Positions 23,707 through 33,005 of a stretch of 64,000 nucleotides of DNA are shown one piece after another; position 1 is the first letter of the stretch, and each line of letters begins with the position of its first letter. Source of the DNA: Bog-950 sp964615305 (GTDB taxonomy: Bacteria; Bacteroidota; Bacteroidia; Chitinophagales; LD1); NCBI GenBank assembly GCA_964615305.1, contig CAZTNA010000001.1, positions 62,001-126,000 of the forward strand. The letters are read 5' to 3'. The notes under the pieces are model-generated. The model did no database searches and was not told the DNA's origin. It worked only from the letters and a program-made list of their open reading frames with translations. The position numbers and the translations under genes are program-made.

Positions 23707-24600
23707 TTACTCTATGGCAAGTTTGCCTGTTGAGAATTGTTGCATTTTCGAACAAACCCTGTATAAATACATTCCTCTGCTTAAATCGGTTAACTCAACG
23801 TGAGGTGTTTCACCGGTAAGTTGTTTTTGCAAAACCATTCTACCTGTTAAATCGAAAAGTTGAAGGTAGGTAGATGAGGGAAAATTGTTTTCTGATTGAA
23901 TGGTTACAAATGTAGTAGTGGGGTTAGGGGAAAGATGAAAACTGCTATTCGAAAGCTTTTCAATACTATGCCAAGTCGAATCAATGCGACAAGCGTCAAA
24001 TAGGGTATCGTGGTAAGTCAAATTGTTATTTTGAAAGTAGCAGAGCAGTTCGTACGAAGGGCCATCTGTAAAGGATTGATCAAGCCCCGGCATAAGAAAA
24101 TGACTGTTTATATCGCCTATCCCATCTATACAAACAAATTTTTTTGGCATACAACCTATGGACCAAAAATCTACACAGCAAAGCATACGCTTACGAGGCT
24201 TGTCCATTACTATTGTATCAACTGAAAGTACGGTAACTATGGCGCTATTTGCCCATTGGTTTATTGTAATGGTAAACGTATCACCCACCGTAGCGCCAAA
24301 GTTGTAGATCAGGTATTCTCCAGAGTTATCTTTATGAAATACTTTGCCGGTAGAATCTTTTCTAATAAAATCTACAACGGAGTTGTTATACTCTATCTTT
24401 TGATATTGATATGAACCTATAGTTGTATCACCCTTTTCTTTGAAAATATAGGTATTAAAGTAAATGCAGGGGGCAGTCATACACCATTGCGTTTCAAGTA
24501 CATTCCACTCTGCTGTGCTATCTGCAAACCGAAAATCAGCTTGCGAAAAACCTTTAAAAAAGACTATTGATAAAAAAAGAAGTGGAAGTATTCTTTTCAT
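23707..24600 (-). CDS. Secreted protein with T9SS type A sorting domain, unknown N-terminal domain
   Basis: The 297-residue product has a signal peptide (MKRILPLLFLSIVFFKGFSQA), a roughly 190-residue extracellular part I do not recognise, and a C-terminal sorting domain (FHLSPNPTTTFVTIQ ... LFDLTGRMVLQKQL ... GMYLYRV). That tail directs export through the type IX secretion system and is usually cleaved. The middle contains several Cys (CMTAPCIYF, MLCCVDFW, GCMPKKFVC) that could form disulfides. No enzymatic motif is seen. Confidence 0.82.
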   Translation of the reverse strand: MKRILPLLFLSIVFFKGFSQADFRFADSTAEWNVLETQWCMTAPCIYFNTYIFKEKGDTTIGSYQYQKIEYNNSVVDFIRKDSTGKVFHKDNSGEYLIYNFGATVGDTFTITINQWANSAIVTVLSVDTIVMDKPRKRMLCCVDFWSIGCMPKKFVCIDGIGDINSHFLMPGLDQSFTDGPSYELLCYFQNNNLTYHDTLFDACRIDSTWHSIEKLSNSSFHLSPNPTTTFVTIQSENNFPSSTYLQLFDLTGRMVLQKQLTGETPHVELTDLSRGMYLYRVCSKMQQFSTGKLAIE

Positions 24601-24651
24601 GCTTCGAAGTTACAAATGACAAACAAAGAATTGTCATGGAATTGTCATTTT

Positions 24652-25680
24652 TCAAAACAACCCTCCATTATAAGTAGGTGGTGTCTTGCCTAAATGTTTA
24701 TAGGCGAGTTCAGTTACTTCTCTTCCGCGTGGAGTGCGTTTTATAAACCCTTCTTTAATTAAAAACGGCTCATACACTTCTTCTATAGTTCCCGCTTCTT
24801 CGCCTACGGCAGTTGCTATGGTGGTAATGCCCACAGGGCCTCCTTTAAATTTATTGATGATGGCGGAAAGAATGCGGTTGTCCATTTCATCCAATCCATA
24901 CAAATCAACGTTCAGCGCTTCGAGCGCGTACTTCGTAATTTTTAAAGTGATGGTGCCATCACCTTTCACCTGCGCAAAATCGCGCACCCTGCGCAAAAGC
25001 AGGTTGGCAATACGCGGTGTGCCTCGGCTTCTTCGTGCAATTTCAAAAGCGGCATCTTCATTAATTTCTGTCTTCAGAATTTTAGCTGAACGTTTAATAA
25101 TGTTCTTCAATACCTCTGCATCGTAGTACTCCATGCGGCAGGTAATACCAAAACGAGAACGCAAGGGTGCGGTGAGTAATCCCGAACGCGTGGTAGCGCC
25201 TACCAACGTGAAAGGATTTAACCCAATCTGCACGCTGCGCGCATTCGGACCTGTGTCAATCATGATATCAATCTTGTAATCTTCCATAGCGCTGTAGAGA
25301 TACTCCTCTACAACAGGCGATAGGCGATGAATTTCATCAATGAACAAAACATCGTTGGGTTGAAGATTGGTAAGCAGACCCGCTAAGTCACCGGGTTTTT
25401 CAAGCACCGGGCCTGAGGTAATTTTAATGCCCACGCTCATTTCGTTAGCTACTATGTAACTGAGTGTGGTTTTTCCCAAACCCGGAGGGCCGTGAAGCAA
25501 TACATGGTCAAGCGCTTCGCTACGTTGCTTGGCAGCTTCAATAAACACAAACAGGTTATCTACTATCTGCGGCTGGCCCATAAAATCGTCAATGGCTTTT
25601 GGGCGCAATGCGCGCTCCACTTCCATTTCTGCGGGGTTCAATTCTTTATCGGGGTCAAGGTTCGGGTTCATTGGTAACAA
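24652..25680 (-). CDS. ruvB: Holliday junction branch migration ATPase RuvB
   Basis: RuvB is the hexameric AAA+ motor that drives Holliday junction migration with RuvA. Visible motifs: Walker A GPPGLGKTT (Lys70), Walker B VLFIDEIHRL, sensor region VGATTRSGLL with Arg finger context APLRSRFG, and the C-terminal winged helix (FIKRTPRGREVTELAYKHLG). The annotated start gives MLPMNPNLDP; the ATG at 25671 (MNPNLDPDKE) is an equally good start. It begins 5 bases after the stop of the threonine dehydrogenase gene and may share its transcript. Confidence 0.96.
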   Translation of the reverse strand: MLPMNPNLDPDKELNPAEMEVERALRPKAIDDFMGQPQIVDNLFVFIEAAKQRSEALDHVLLHGPPGLGKTTLSYIVANEMSVGIKITSGPVLEKPGDLAGLLTNLQPNDVLFIDEIHRLSPVVEEYLYSAMEDYKIDIMIDTGPNARSVQIGLNPFTLVGATTRSGLLTAPLRSRFGITCRMEYYDAEVLKNIIKRSAKILKTEINEDAAFEIARRSRGTPRIANLLLRRVRDFAQVKGDGTITLKITKYALEALNVDLYGLDEMDNRILSAIINKFKGGPVGITTIATAVGEEAGTIEEVYEPFLIKEGFIKRTPRGREVTELAYKHLGKTPPTYNGGLF

Positions 25681-25685
25681 ATTTA

Positions 25686-26636
25686 TTACACAGTGCTCAT
25701 TGCCTCTATATTCTTCAGCATATCAGCACTCATTTTAGGTAAGTCAAATTCACGTTTCCAGCCCCAGTCATTTTTGGCTACAGTATCATCAATGCTCTGC
25801 GGCCAGCTTTCTGCAATCTGCTGACGGAAGTCCGGTTGATAAGAAATTTCGAAATCAGGAATGTGCTTTTTGATTTCAGCCGCAACATCTTTAGGAGCAA
25901 AACTACATCCTGCAAAATTGTAACCTGAGCGCACGGATATTTTGTTGGCAGGCGCTTCCATCATTTCAATAGTTCCGCGAATAGCATCAGGCATATACAT
26001 CATAGGTAACACCGTATCCTCTTTCAAAAAGCATTCATACTTCTTGTTCTCCACGGCTTCGAAAAAAATATCTACGGCATAGTCGGTGGTGCCTCCGCCT
26101 GCTTTGGTTTTATAACTGATTAACCCCGGGTAACGTATGCTGCGCACATCCAGTCCTCGTTTTTGAAAATACCAATCGCACCAGCGCTCACCTGCCTGTT
26201 TCGAAATGCCGTAAATGGTGTTGGGTTCCATTACCGTGTATTGCGGTGTATTTACTTTAGGTGTAGTAGGGCCAAACACAGCAATGGTGGATGGAAAAAA
26301 AAGCTTCCTCACATTATTCTCTACACAAACATCCAGCACATTGCGAAGCCCCTTCATATTAATACGCCACGCCATCTCCGGATTTTTTTCACCGGTAGCA
26401 GAAAGAATAGCCGCCAGATGATAAATCTGTGTAACACCAAAGCGTTTCACACAGTCGTTCAAGCCATTTTTGTAAAGCACATCTAAGCGAAGAAACTCAC
26501 CCCCCTGTTTCAATTCAGCAGAGCCATCTTTTAAGTCAGAGGCAATTACGTTATTATAAATTTTTCGAAGCGCCAATACTAATTCGGTTCCAAGTTGCCC
26601 GCCAGCGCCTGTTACAAGAATGGTTTCTGAATTCAT
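25686..26636 (-). CDS. L-threonine 3-dehydrogenase, SDR/epimerase type
   Basis: This 316-residue NAD-dependent enzyme of the extended short-chain dehydrogenase family resembles the threonine dehydrogenases of Flavobacterium/Cytophaga, which make 2-amino-3-ketobutyrate. The Rossmann motif GAGGQLG (10-16), Tyr142-x3-Lys146 (YGISKQAGE) and the family-specific RYPGLISYKTKAGGGTTDYAV are visible. The usual partner, 2-amino-3-ketobutyrate CoA ligase, is not adjacent; the only alpha-oxoamine synthase in the window looks like serine palmitoyltransferase. An epimerase role is the alternative. Confidence 0.85.
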   Translation of the reverse strand: MNSETILVTGAGGQLGTELVLALRKIYNNVIASDLKDGSAELKQGGEFLRLDVLYKNGLNDCVKRFGVTQIYHLAAILSATGEKNPEMAWRINMKGLRNVLDVCVENNVRKLFFPSTIAVFGPTTPKVNTPQYTVMEPNTIYGISKQAGERWCDWYFQKRGLDVRSIRYPGLISYKTKAGGGTTDYAVDIFFEAVENKKYECFLKEDTVLPMMYMPDAIRGTIEMMEAPANKISVRSGYNFAGCSFAPKDVAAEIKKHIPDFEISYQPDFRQQIAESWPQSIDDTVAKNDWGWKREFDLPKMSADMLKNIEAMSTV

Positions 26637-26734
26637 CGTGAAACCAAATGTAAAAAGTTTGCGGCTTCAATATTTTTTAAACAGCTAATCACCCAATCCG
26701 CTAATTATTATTTTGCCCCCAATAAACCGCACAC

Positions 26735-29236
26735 ATGCAAAAACGAATTTTGCCTCATGCCATAGCCATAGTGGCTTTTGCCTTTTTAACCATTCTTTTT
26801 TTTCTGCCTGCTTATCAGGGTAAAACCCTCGCTCAGGGCGATATCACCCAGTGGGAGGGTATGAGCAAAGAAATTACCGATTGGAACAAAGCCCACCCCG
26901 ATGACCCCGCTTTGTGGACAGGTAGAATGTTTAGCGGTATGCCTGCCGTGCAAATTTCTATGACCTACCCCGGCAATTTTGTAAACAAAATTGTGCGCAC
27001 GTTTCAAACCATTTTTCCTGATGCCACGGTTACGCTGTTTTTTATGATGGCAGGCTTTTACATTCTGCTTCTGTGTTTCGAAGTAAATCCGTGGCTCGCT
27101 ATAGCGGGTGCGGTAGCCTATGGTTTTACTTCCTTCGTCATTGTCTCCCTCGAAGCTGGGCACAACACCAAGGTTCAGGTAATGAGTTTAATGGCACCCG
27201 TGTTAGGTGGTGTGGTGCTCGCTTATCGCAAAAACATTTTGCTGGGTGCTGCGCTTACAGCTTTGTTTCTTTCTATGGCTATTGATAGTAACCACTTGCA
27301 GGTTACTTATTACTTAATGATGAGCGTGGGTATTGTCGGTTTGTATTATCTCATTGAATCTGTTCTCGAAAAAAAATTAGCTCACTTTGCAAAAGCAAGC
27401 GGAGCACTGATAATAGCGGCTGTGTTAGCTGTATTGCCTAACACCACCAACCTTTGGTTCACGCAGGAATACGCCAAAGAAACTATCCGTGGCGGCAGCA
27501 GTGAACTGACACAGAAAAAAGCAGCCAGCGATGGCGGCTTGGATTTTGAATATGCGTCTCGTTGGAGTTATGGTTTTACTGATGGTGAAATTCTTTCCAT
27601 TCTGATTCCGAATATTAAAGGCGGAAGCAGCGGAGGCGAGTTGAGCGAGAGTTCCAACACCTACAAAGAAATGCTGAACAAAGGTGTGGCCGAAAATCAG
27701 GCGGCACAATACATCAAGCAAATGCCTTTGTATTGGGGCTCACAGCCATTCACCAGCGGCCCGGTTTATTTCGGTGCGGCTGTTGTGTTTCTGTTTTTGT
27801 TTTCCATGCTCATTATCCGCAGCAACATAAAATGGGCACTGCTGTTTATCACCGTTCTGTTTATGCTGCTTTCGTTCGGGCACAACACACCATTCTATAA
27901 ATGGATGTTCGACTTGTTGCCGTTCTTCAACAAATTCCGTACGCCATCTATGGCATTAGCAGTGGCTGAGTTAACCGTGCCGCTATTAGCCATACTCGGT
28001 TTAAACGAAATTCTAAGGGGTAAAATCTCTACCGATGAAATTTTCAAGAAACTGAAAATAGCCGGAGGAATTACAGCGGGCATCATCATTCTCTTTGGCG
28101 TACTGGGCGGGATGTTTTTCGATTTCAATACAGCCACCGACAAACAGTATTATGATAACGGCAACGGCTGGCTGATTGATGCGGTGAAAGTTGACCGCGC
28201 TTCGTTATTACGCACCGATGCTTTTCGCTCCTTGTTTTTTGTGGCAGCTGCTTTTGGTTTAATCTGGTTTTACTTACAGCAAAAACTTACAAAGCAAATT
28301 CTCATTGGCGGGTTAGCCGCTGTGTTTCTGCTTGATGGCTGGTTAGTAAGCAAGCGCTTTTTAAACAGCGATAATTTTAAAGACGATACACAACAGCAAC
28401 AAGCACATGCACCTACACAAGCGGATGTAGAAATCCTGAAAGACACCGACCCTAACTTCCGCGTGTTTAATGTAACCCGCGATCCGTTTAACGATGCCAT
28501 GACTTCGTATTATCACAAAACGGTAGGTGGTTATCACCCGGCAAAGCTTTTCCGTTATCAAGACTTGATTGAGACTCACATTGCGAAAAACAATATCAAT
28601 GTGCTGAATATGCTCAATACAAAATATTTTATTGGTGAAAACCCGAAAACACGAGAACCTATGGCACAGTTAAACACAAATGCGTGTGGCAATGCCTGGT
28701 TTGTTCAGGATATTAAGTGGGTTAAAAATGCCGATGAAGAAATAGCTGCGCTCACAGATTTTAATCCGAATATTACGCTGGTAGTAGATGAACGGTACAA
28801 AAACATAGTAGGTAATTGGCAGTATGCTGTAGATAGCACCGCAAGCATTAAGTTGCTTGAATACTCTCCCAATAAACTCACTTATGAATCGAAATCAGCC
28901 ACGCCACAACTGGCAGCATTCTCCGAAATTTATTACAACGAAGAAAAAGGCTGGCATGCGTACTTGGATGGAAACTCAGTTCCGCATTTTCGTGCCAACT
29001 ATGTTTTGCGCGCTATGAATATTCCCGCAGGGGTACACAAAATTGAGTTCAGGTTTGAGCCCAAGAGCTACATTACCGGAAACAAGATTGCATATGCAGG
29101 CTCATTCCTTTTGTTTGTGTTTGCGTTTGGTATTATTGGTTTTGCAGGCTACAGTAAATTGAAAGAGTTGGAGTCTGCACCTGCAGAAGAAACACAAAAG
29201 GCTGATGCAAAAGCAGCCGCTAAAAAGAAAAAGTAA
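26735..29236 (+). CDS. YfhO-family polytopic membrane protein
   Basis: This 833-residue protein has about 12-14 predicted membrane helices, with an early conserved loop (AQGDITQWEGMSKEITDWNKAHPDDPALWTGRMFSGMP) that is typical of YfhO proteins and looks like a GT-C-type substrate loop. A soluble region of about 230 residues (about 570-790) precedes the last helix, and the tail is Ala/Lys rich. YfhO-like proteins are linked to glycosylation of cell-wall polymers such as lipoteichoic acid in Firmicutes; the Bacteroidota substrate is unknown. The carbamoyltransferase gene follows after only 5 bases, so they probably share a transcript. Confidence 0.82.
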   Translation: MQKRILPHAIAIVAFAFLTILFFLPAYQGKTLAQGDITQWEGMSKEITDWNKAHPDDPALWTGRMFSGMPAVQISMTYPGNFVNKIVRTFQTIFPDATVTLFFMMAGFYILLLCFEVNPWLAIAGAVAYGFTSFVIVSLEAGHNTKVQVMSLMAPVLGGVVLAYRKNILLGAALTALFLSMAIDSNHLQVTYYLMMSVGIVGLYYLIESVLEKKLAHFAKASGALIIAAVLAVLPNTTNLWFTQEYAKETIRGGSSELTQKKAASDGGLDFEYASRWSYGFTDGEILSILIPNIKGGSSGGELSESSNTYKEMLNKGVAENQAAQYIKQMPLYWGSQPFTSGPVYFGAAVVFLFLFSMLIIRSNIKWALLFITVLFMLLSFGHNTPFYKWMFDLLPFFNKFRTPSMALAVAELTVPLLAILGLNEILRGKISTDEIFKKLKIAGGITAGIIILFGVLGGMFFDFNTATDKQYYDNGNGWLIDAVKVDRASLLRTDAFRSLFFVAAAFGLIWFYLQQKLTKQILIGGLAAVFLLDGWLVSKRFLNSDNFKDDTQQQQAHAPTQADVEILKDTDPNFRVFNVTRDPFNDAMTSYYHKTVGGYHPAKLFRYQDLIETHIAKNNINVLNMLNTKYFIGENPKTREPMAQLNTNACGNAWFVQDIKWVKNADEEIAALTDFNPNITLVVDERYKNIVGNWQYAVDSTASIKLLEYSPNKLTYESKSATPQLAAFSEIYYNEEKGWHAYLDGNSVPHFRANYVLRAMNIPAGVHKIEFRFEPKSYITGNKIAYAGSFLLFVFAFGIIGFAGYSKLKELESAPAEETQKADAKAAAKKKK

Positions 29237-29241
29237 CACAA

Positions 29242-30948
29242 ATGCTCACCCTCGGAATACATGATGGACACAACGCATCGGTTTGTCTGATGCAGGATGG
29301 AAAGATACTCTACGTAATACAGGAAGAACGCCCCACAAAAGAGAAAAATCGTCACGATTTTCCTTTTGCTGCTATAGAATTAGTACTGAAGAAAACCGGA
29401 TTGAAACCAACAGATATCGATGAAGTGGGCATGAATGGTTACGCCATTGCACGTCCCCGCGACCGCAAGGGAATTTTGAAGCAATACGAAAGCTACCTTC
29501 ACACCGGCTCAGAGTTGAGTGTAAAGAAGAAGCTGCAACAGATTCCTTTTATCTATCAGCAGTATCTGAATAAAAATCAAAAAATGCGTTTCGATAATCT
29601 GGCGAAAGCAGGGTTTACTGATAAGAACAAGGTGAAGTTTGTAGAACATCACTTAACGCATGCGGCTTCGGCTTATTACGGCAATCAGAACTTCAACGAG
29701 GAAGTTTTAGTGCTTACCAACGATGGTGCGGGCGATGGGTTATGTGCCACCGTAAACATTGGTAGTAACGGGAAACTAAAGCGTATTGCTGAGGTGAGCG
29801 AGAAACATTCAGTCGGTTCGCTGTATGCTTATTATACTTTCCTTACGGGTATGGTTCCACTTGAACATGAGTATAAAATTATGGGTATGGCGCCTTATGC
29901 TTCGCGCAGCGGCTCCAAAAAAATAGCCGATGAATTTCATACCATGTTTAATGTAAGTGCCGATGGTCTTACATGGACATTCAACAAAGGCAATTCTGTA
30001 AATGATGCAGCTAAGTTTTTGCACGAGTTCATGTTTTTGAAACGCTTCGATTATCTGATGGGTGGGCTGCAAATGTTTGCTGAAGATTTTTTGGTGAATT
30101 GGGTGCGTGCGTGCATTCAGAAAACAGGCGTTAAGAAAGTAGCTCTGGCAGGCGGTACGTTTATGAACGTGAAAGCCAATAAGCGCATTATGGAGTTGCC
30201 GGAAGTTGAAAGTGTTTTTGTGTTTCCGAGCTGTGGCGATGAATCGAACCCTGTGGGTATTTGCTGGCATTTGCAGCAGGAAAAGTTTGGACAGAATTTC
30301 GAACTTGGAAATGTATATTGGGGAATAGATTACAACGATTCTCAAGTACAACTTGCTTACGAAAACTATACGTTCAAACATAAATACACGTTTACCAAGC
30401 ACAATGACATAGAGCACACAGTTGCCAAACTTTTGAGCGAAGGCTATGTGGTAGGTCGTTTTAGTGGCCGCGAAGAGTTTGGAGCACGTAGCTTAGGTAA
30501 CAGGGCGTTGTTGGCCAATCCTGTAAACGCTGATGTAATTAAGGAGATAAACGAAATGATAAAGAGTCGCGATTTCTGGATGCCTTTTGCCAGTTCTGTG
30601 CTTGATGAATATTACGACCGCTATGTAGTGGATTATGGGAAAAATAGCCCGTACTACATGATATTGACCTACGATACTAAACCCGAGGCAGAGAAAATAA
30701 AAGCGGGCATTCATCCATACGACAGAACTGTTCGCCCGCAGCTAGTTACAGCTAAACACAACGAAAAGTACCACTACCTTATAAAAGAGTTTAGCAAGCT
30801 GACCGGCATTGGTGCTGTGCTCAACACTTCGCTCAACCTGCACGGTTTGCCGCTAGTGCACACCCCCGAAGATGCTTTCTACCTGATGGAAAACTCAAGT
30901 TTGAAATTTTTAGCAATAGAAAATTATTTATTGGAGAAGGCAGGGTAG
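29242..30948 (+). CDS. Carbamoyltransferase, NodU/CmcH family
   Basis: This 568-residue cytosolic enzyme transfers a carbamoyl group from carbamoyl phosphate, via carbamoyl-AMP, to a hydroxyl of a sugar or natural product. The N-terminal Kae1-like domain starts GIHDGHNASVCLM and includes the metal-binding EHHLTHAASAYY and TNDGAGDG. The C-terminal domain has GRFSGREEFGARSLGNRALLANP, a hallmark of the family, and NTSLNLHGLPLVHTPEDA. It is coupled to the YfhO-type gene, so surface glycan carbamoylation is a reasonable inference. It converges on the ceramidase-like gene with a 5-base gap. Confidence 0.9.
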   Translation: MLTLGIHDGHNASVCLMQDGKILYVIQEERPTKEKNRHDFPFAAIELVLKKTGLKPTDIDEVGMNGYAIARPRDRKGILKQYESYLHTGSELSVKKKLQQIPFIYQQYLNKNQKMRFDNLAKAGFTDKNKVKFVEHHLTHAASAYYGNQNFNEEVLVLTNDGAGDGLCATVNIGSNGKLKRIAEVSEKHSVGSLYAYYTFLTGMVPLEHEYKIMGMAPYASRSGSKKIADEFHTMFNVSADGLTWTFNKGNSVNDAAKFLHEFMFLKRFDYLMGGLQMFAEDFLVNWVRACIQKTGVKKVALAGGTFMNVKANKRIMELPEVESVFVFPSCGDESNPVGICWHLQQEKFGQNFELGNVYWGIDYNDSQVQLAYENYTFKHKYTFTKHNDIEHTVAKLLSEGYVVGRFSGREEFGARSLGNRALLANPVNADVIKEINEMIKSRDFWMPFASSVLDEYYDRYVVDYGKNSPYYMILTYDTKPEAEKIKAGIHPYDRTVRPQLVTAKHNEKYHYLIKEFSKLTGIGAVLNTSLNLHGLPLVHTPEDAFYLMENSSLKFLAIENYLLEKAG

Positions 30949-30953
30949 AAGCA

Positions 30954-32336
30954 CTACTTTTTCAATATCCGCATGACCACTTCACTCAAGTATTCACCAT
31001 TGTTGTTTCCAAACCAACCCATGGTCCGTGTTTCGTATGTGTTTAACCCATACCATTTACTGTCGGTTACATAGCCCATATAGCCGCCATTGAAACTAGT
31101 AATAGCACAATGTAAATTTTGCTCAACAGCGGCAGAATCAATTTCGTTCATCAGTTCACCGCTAAAATCACAAGGCATACCGGCAATAAAAACCGAACCA
31201 AGCTGTAGTGTATTCACAAACAATTTTTCATCGCCAAACAATTTTTTAAAGAGCCAAGGCCGAACCACAAAATTTTCAGATACTCTAAGATTCGGTTCGC
31301 GTAAATGCAGCGGTAAGTGTATCATGTGTAATAGGCTTACAGTATCTGTTGGTATAGAATCAAAAGCAGTTGTTACTAAACCAGCTATACTTTTACTCAT
31401 ATAGCTTGCCTCTTCCTCTTGGTTTTTCGAATATTTTACGGGTCCGTGGCTACCTACTGCACCTGCACTAAATAAACAAAAATCAATTTTACCCGCCTGC
31501 TCTGCTTCGTGTATCATTAACCCTGCCCAGTCAGCCGAAAGCTGCATCATGCTTTCGTGAAATACCGTGCAGTGGGCTGAAAAAGTTACCAGTGCTGCTG
31601 TGCGCCCTATGCTGTTTTTTATTTTTACAACACGAATCATTGAATCCACCTCGCCAAGATTTTCGGAGAGGTTTGCCATGTCGGTTACCAGTCGGTTGTA
31701 CACTAAATGCCGTGCAGATATTTCAGTAAAACCTATTTCAGACGGCAGTAAATTTTGCTCAGCGCGTAAAATGGCTTTAGCCATTTGAGTGGCTATAAAC
31801 TTTGGCACTCGTTCATCGTATTTGCCTGCAAAAATTTCTCCCACATAGCTCGGGTACCAACCGCCTAAGCTGCTGTGTGTATGTGTGGCGGTAAAAAAAA
31901 TATTGCTATTGCTGAATCCCTGTTCACACAAGAGCGTATCGAGTATTTTTGTAACCGTGGGCGGAATAATGAGCAGGTCGGCACTGATAAATGCCACTTT
32001 CGTTTCGCCTTGCTTAAACACAAAAGCCCGGGTATAAATTGAATCGTGTACGCCCTTAAAATGTTCCCCGTACCTGTGCGCATCAATAGCAATAGATGTG
32101 GTAAAGGGGGGCAACAGATTCTCTTTACTCCATCCGCATTCAAAATTTGCGGGTGAAGTTGGTTGTCCGCCTACCGTGGCTGCTGCTATATCTTTTAATT
32201 CCTTTTTGTAGAAGCCTGTTTCGCGGTAAGAGGTTTTATCCAGAGGCTTGAAGCATGCGATAGCTGCTATCAGAATCAAGACAGCTATTGAACAAAGTGC
32301 AAAACAAAGCCAACGAAAAATTTTTGACGATAACAT
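30954..32336 (-). CDS. Neutral/alkaline ceramidase-like hydrolase, membrane anchored
   Basis: The 460-residue product has one N-terminal membrane helix (LCFALCSIAVLILIAAIACF) followed by a domain like the N-terminal part of neutral ceramidases. Seen: CGWSKENLLPPFTT, DAHRYGEHFKGVHDSIYTRAFVF, the zinc-site motif ATHTHSSLGGW (His152, His154) and HCTVFHE further on. Neutral ceramidases cleave the N-acyl bond of ceramide. The usual C-terminal domain is missing or very short, so another substrate is possible. Together with spt it points to sphingolipid metabolism in this organism. Confidence 0.78.
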   Translation of the reverse strand: MLSSKIFRWLCFALCSIAVLILIAAIACFKPLDKTSYRETGFYKKELKDIAAATVGGQPTSPANFECGWSKENLLPPFTTSIAIDAHRYGEHFKGVHDSIYTRAFVFKQGETKVAFISADLLIIPPTVTKILDTLLCEQGFSNSNIFFTATHTHSSLGGWYPSYVGEIFAGKYDERVPKFIATQMAKAILRAEQNLLPSEIGFTEISARHLVYNRLVTDMANLSENLGEVDSMIRVVKIKNSIGRTAALVTFSAHCTVFHESMMQLSADWAGLMIHEAEQAGKIDFCLFSAGAVGSHGPVKYSKNQEEEASYMSKSIAGLVTTAFDSIPTDTVSLLHMIHLPLHLREPNLRVSENFVVRPWLFKKLFGDEKLFVNTLQLGSVFIAGMPCDFSGELMNEIDSAAVEQNLHCAITSFNGGYMGYVTDSKWYGLNTYETRTMGWFGNNNGEYLSEVVMRILKK

Positions 32337-32525
32337 GGATGTAGTATCGGGCTATTTTACTCCATTATTCTTTATAAAGGTGGTTTTCGGTTCCTGAATA
32401 GGTCAAAATGGCGTTCCGAAAACGTGAGCGTGCTTGAAGAGTTCTGTTTGTGCATTCGCAAAATCTTCTGTCTCAATTCTATAAACACCAATTTGCCATT
32501 ACATTCGCGCCTTTATTACACTGCT

Positions 32526-32981
32526 ATGGAAAAACTGAACTTAGAAGAAGAAAAAAAAAACTTTCGTTTTATAATGAAATTAGACATACGCTGGAGCGAT
32601 ATGGACGAAATGCGCCACGTAAACAATGCTGTTTACCTCACCTACTTTGAGCAGGCTCGGGTGTACTATTTTCATGAAGCTTGTCAATGGAACTGGCAGG
32701 ATATTGGCGCTATACTCGCCAATGCACATGTTGACTATCTGAAACCTGTAGTTTTTCCTAATCCTACGTTTGTTTATGTGCGTACCAGCCGCCTCGGAAA
32801 CAAAAGTTTTGAAACCCGCTACATGATAACCAGCCTTGTAAATGGTGTAGAAGAACTTACTACTACCGGCTATGCCACCATGGTACTTTTCGATTATGCT
32901 ACAGGCCAAAGTGTAGCCATGCCCGATTTTTTAAGAACAAGAATTACCGATTACGAACCGGCATTAAAAGCTAATTTGTAA
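32526..32981 (+). CDS. Acyl-CoA thioesterase, 4HBT hotdog fold
   Basis: I chose the ATG at 32526 (MEKLNLEEEKKNF), which gives a 151-residue hotdog protein of normal length; a frame from 32424 adds 34 unlikely residues. The family block is DIRWSDMDEMRHVNNAVYLTYFEQARV, with the catalytic Asp in SDMDEMRHV. Members hydrolyse acyl-CoA or acyl-ACP thioesters in fatty acid turnover. It is followed after 24 bases by the YciO-like gene in the same direction. Confidence 0.86.
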   Translation: MEKLNLEEEKKNFRFIMKLDIRWSDMDEMRHVNNAVYLTYFEQARVYYFHEACQWNWQDIGAILANAHVDYLKPVVFPNPTFVYVRTSRLGNKSFETRYMITSLVNGVEELTTTGYATMVLFDYATGQSVAMPDFLRTRITDYEPALKANL

Positions 32982-33005
32982 ATTACAATTGCTAATACAT
33001 AAGTT

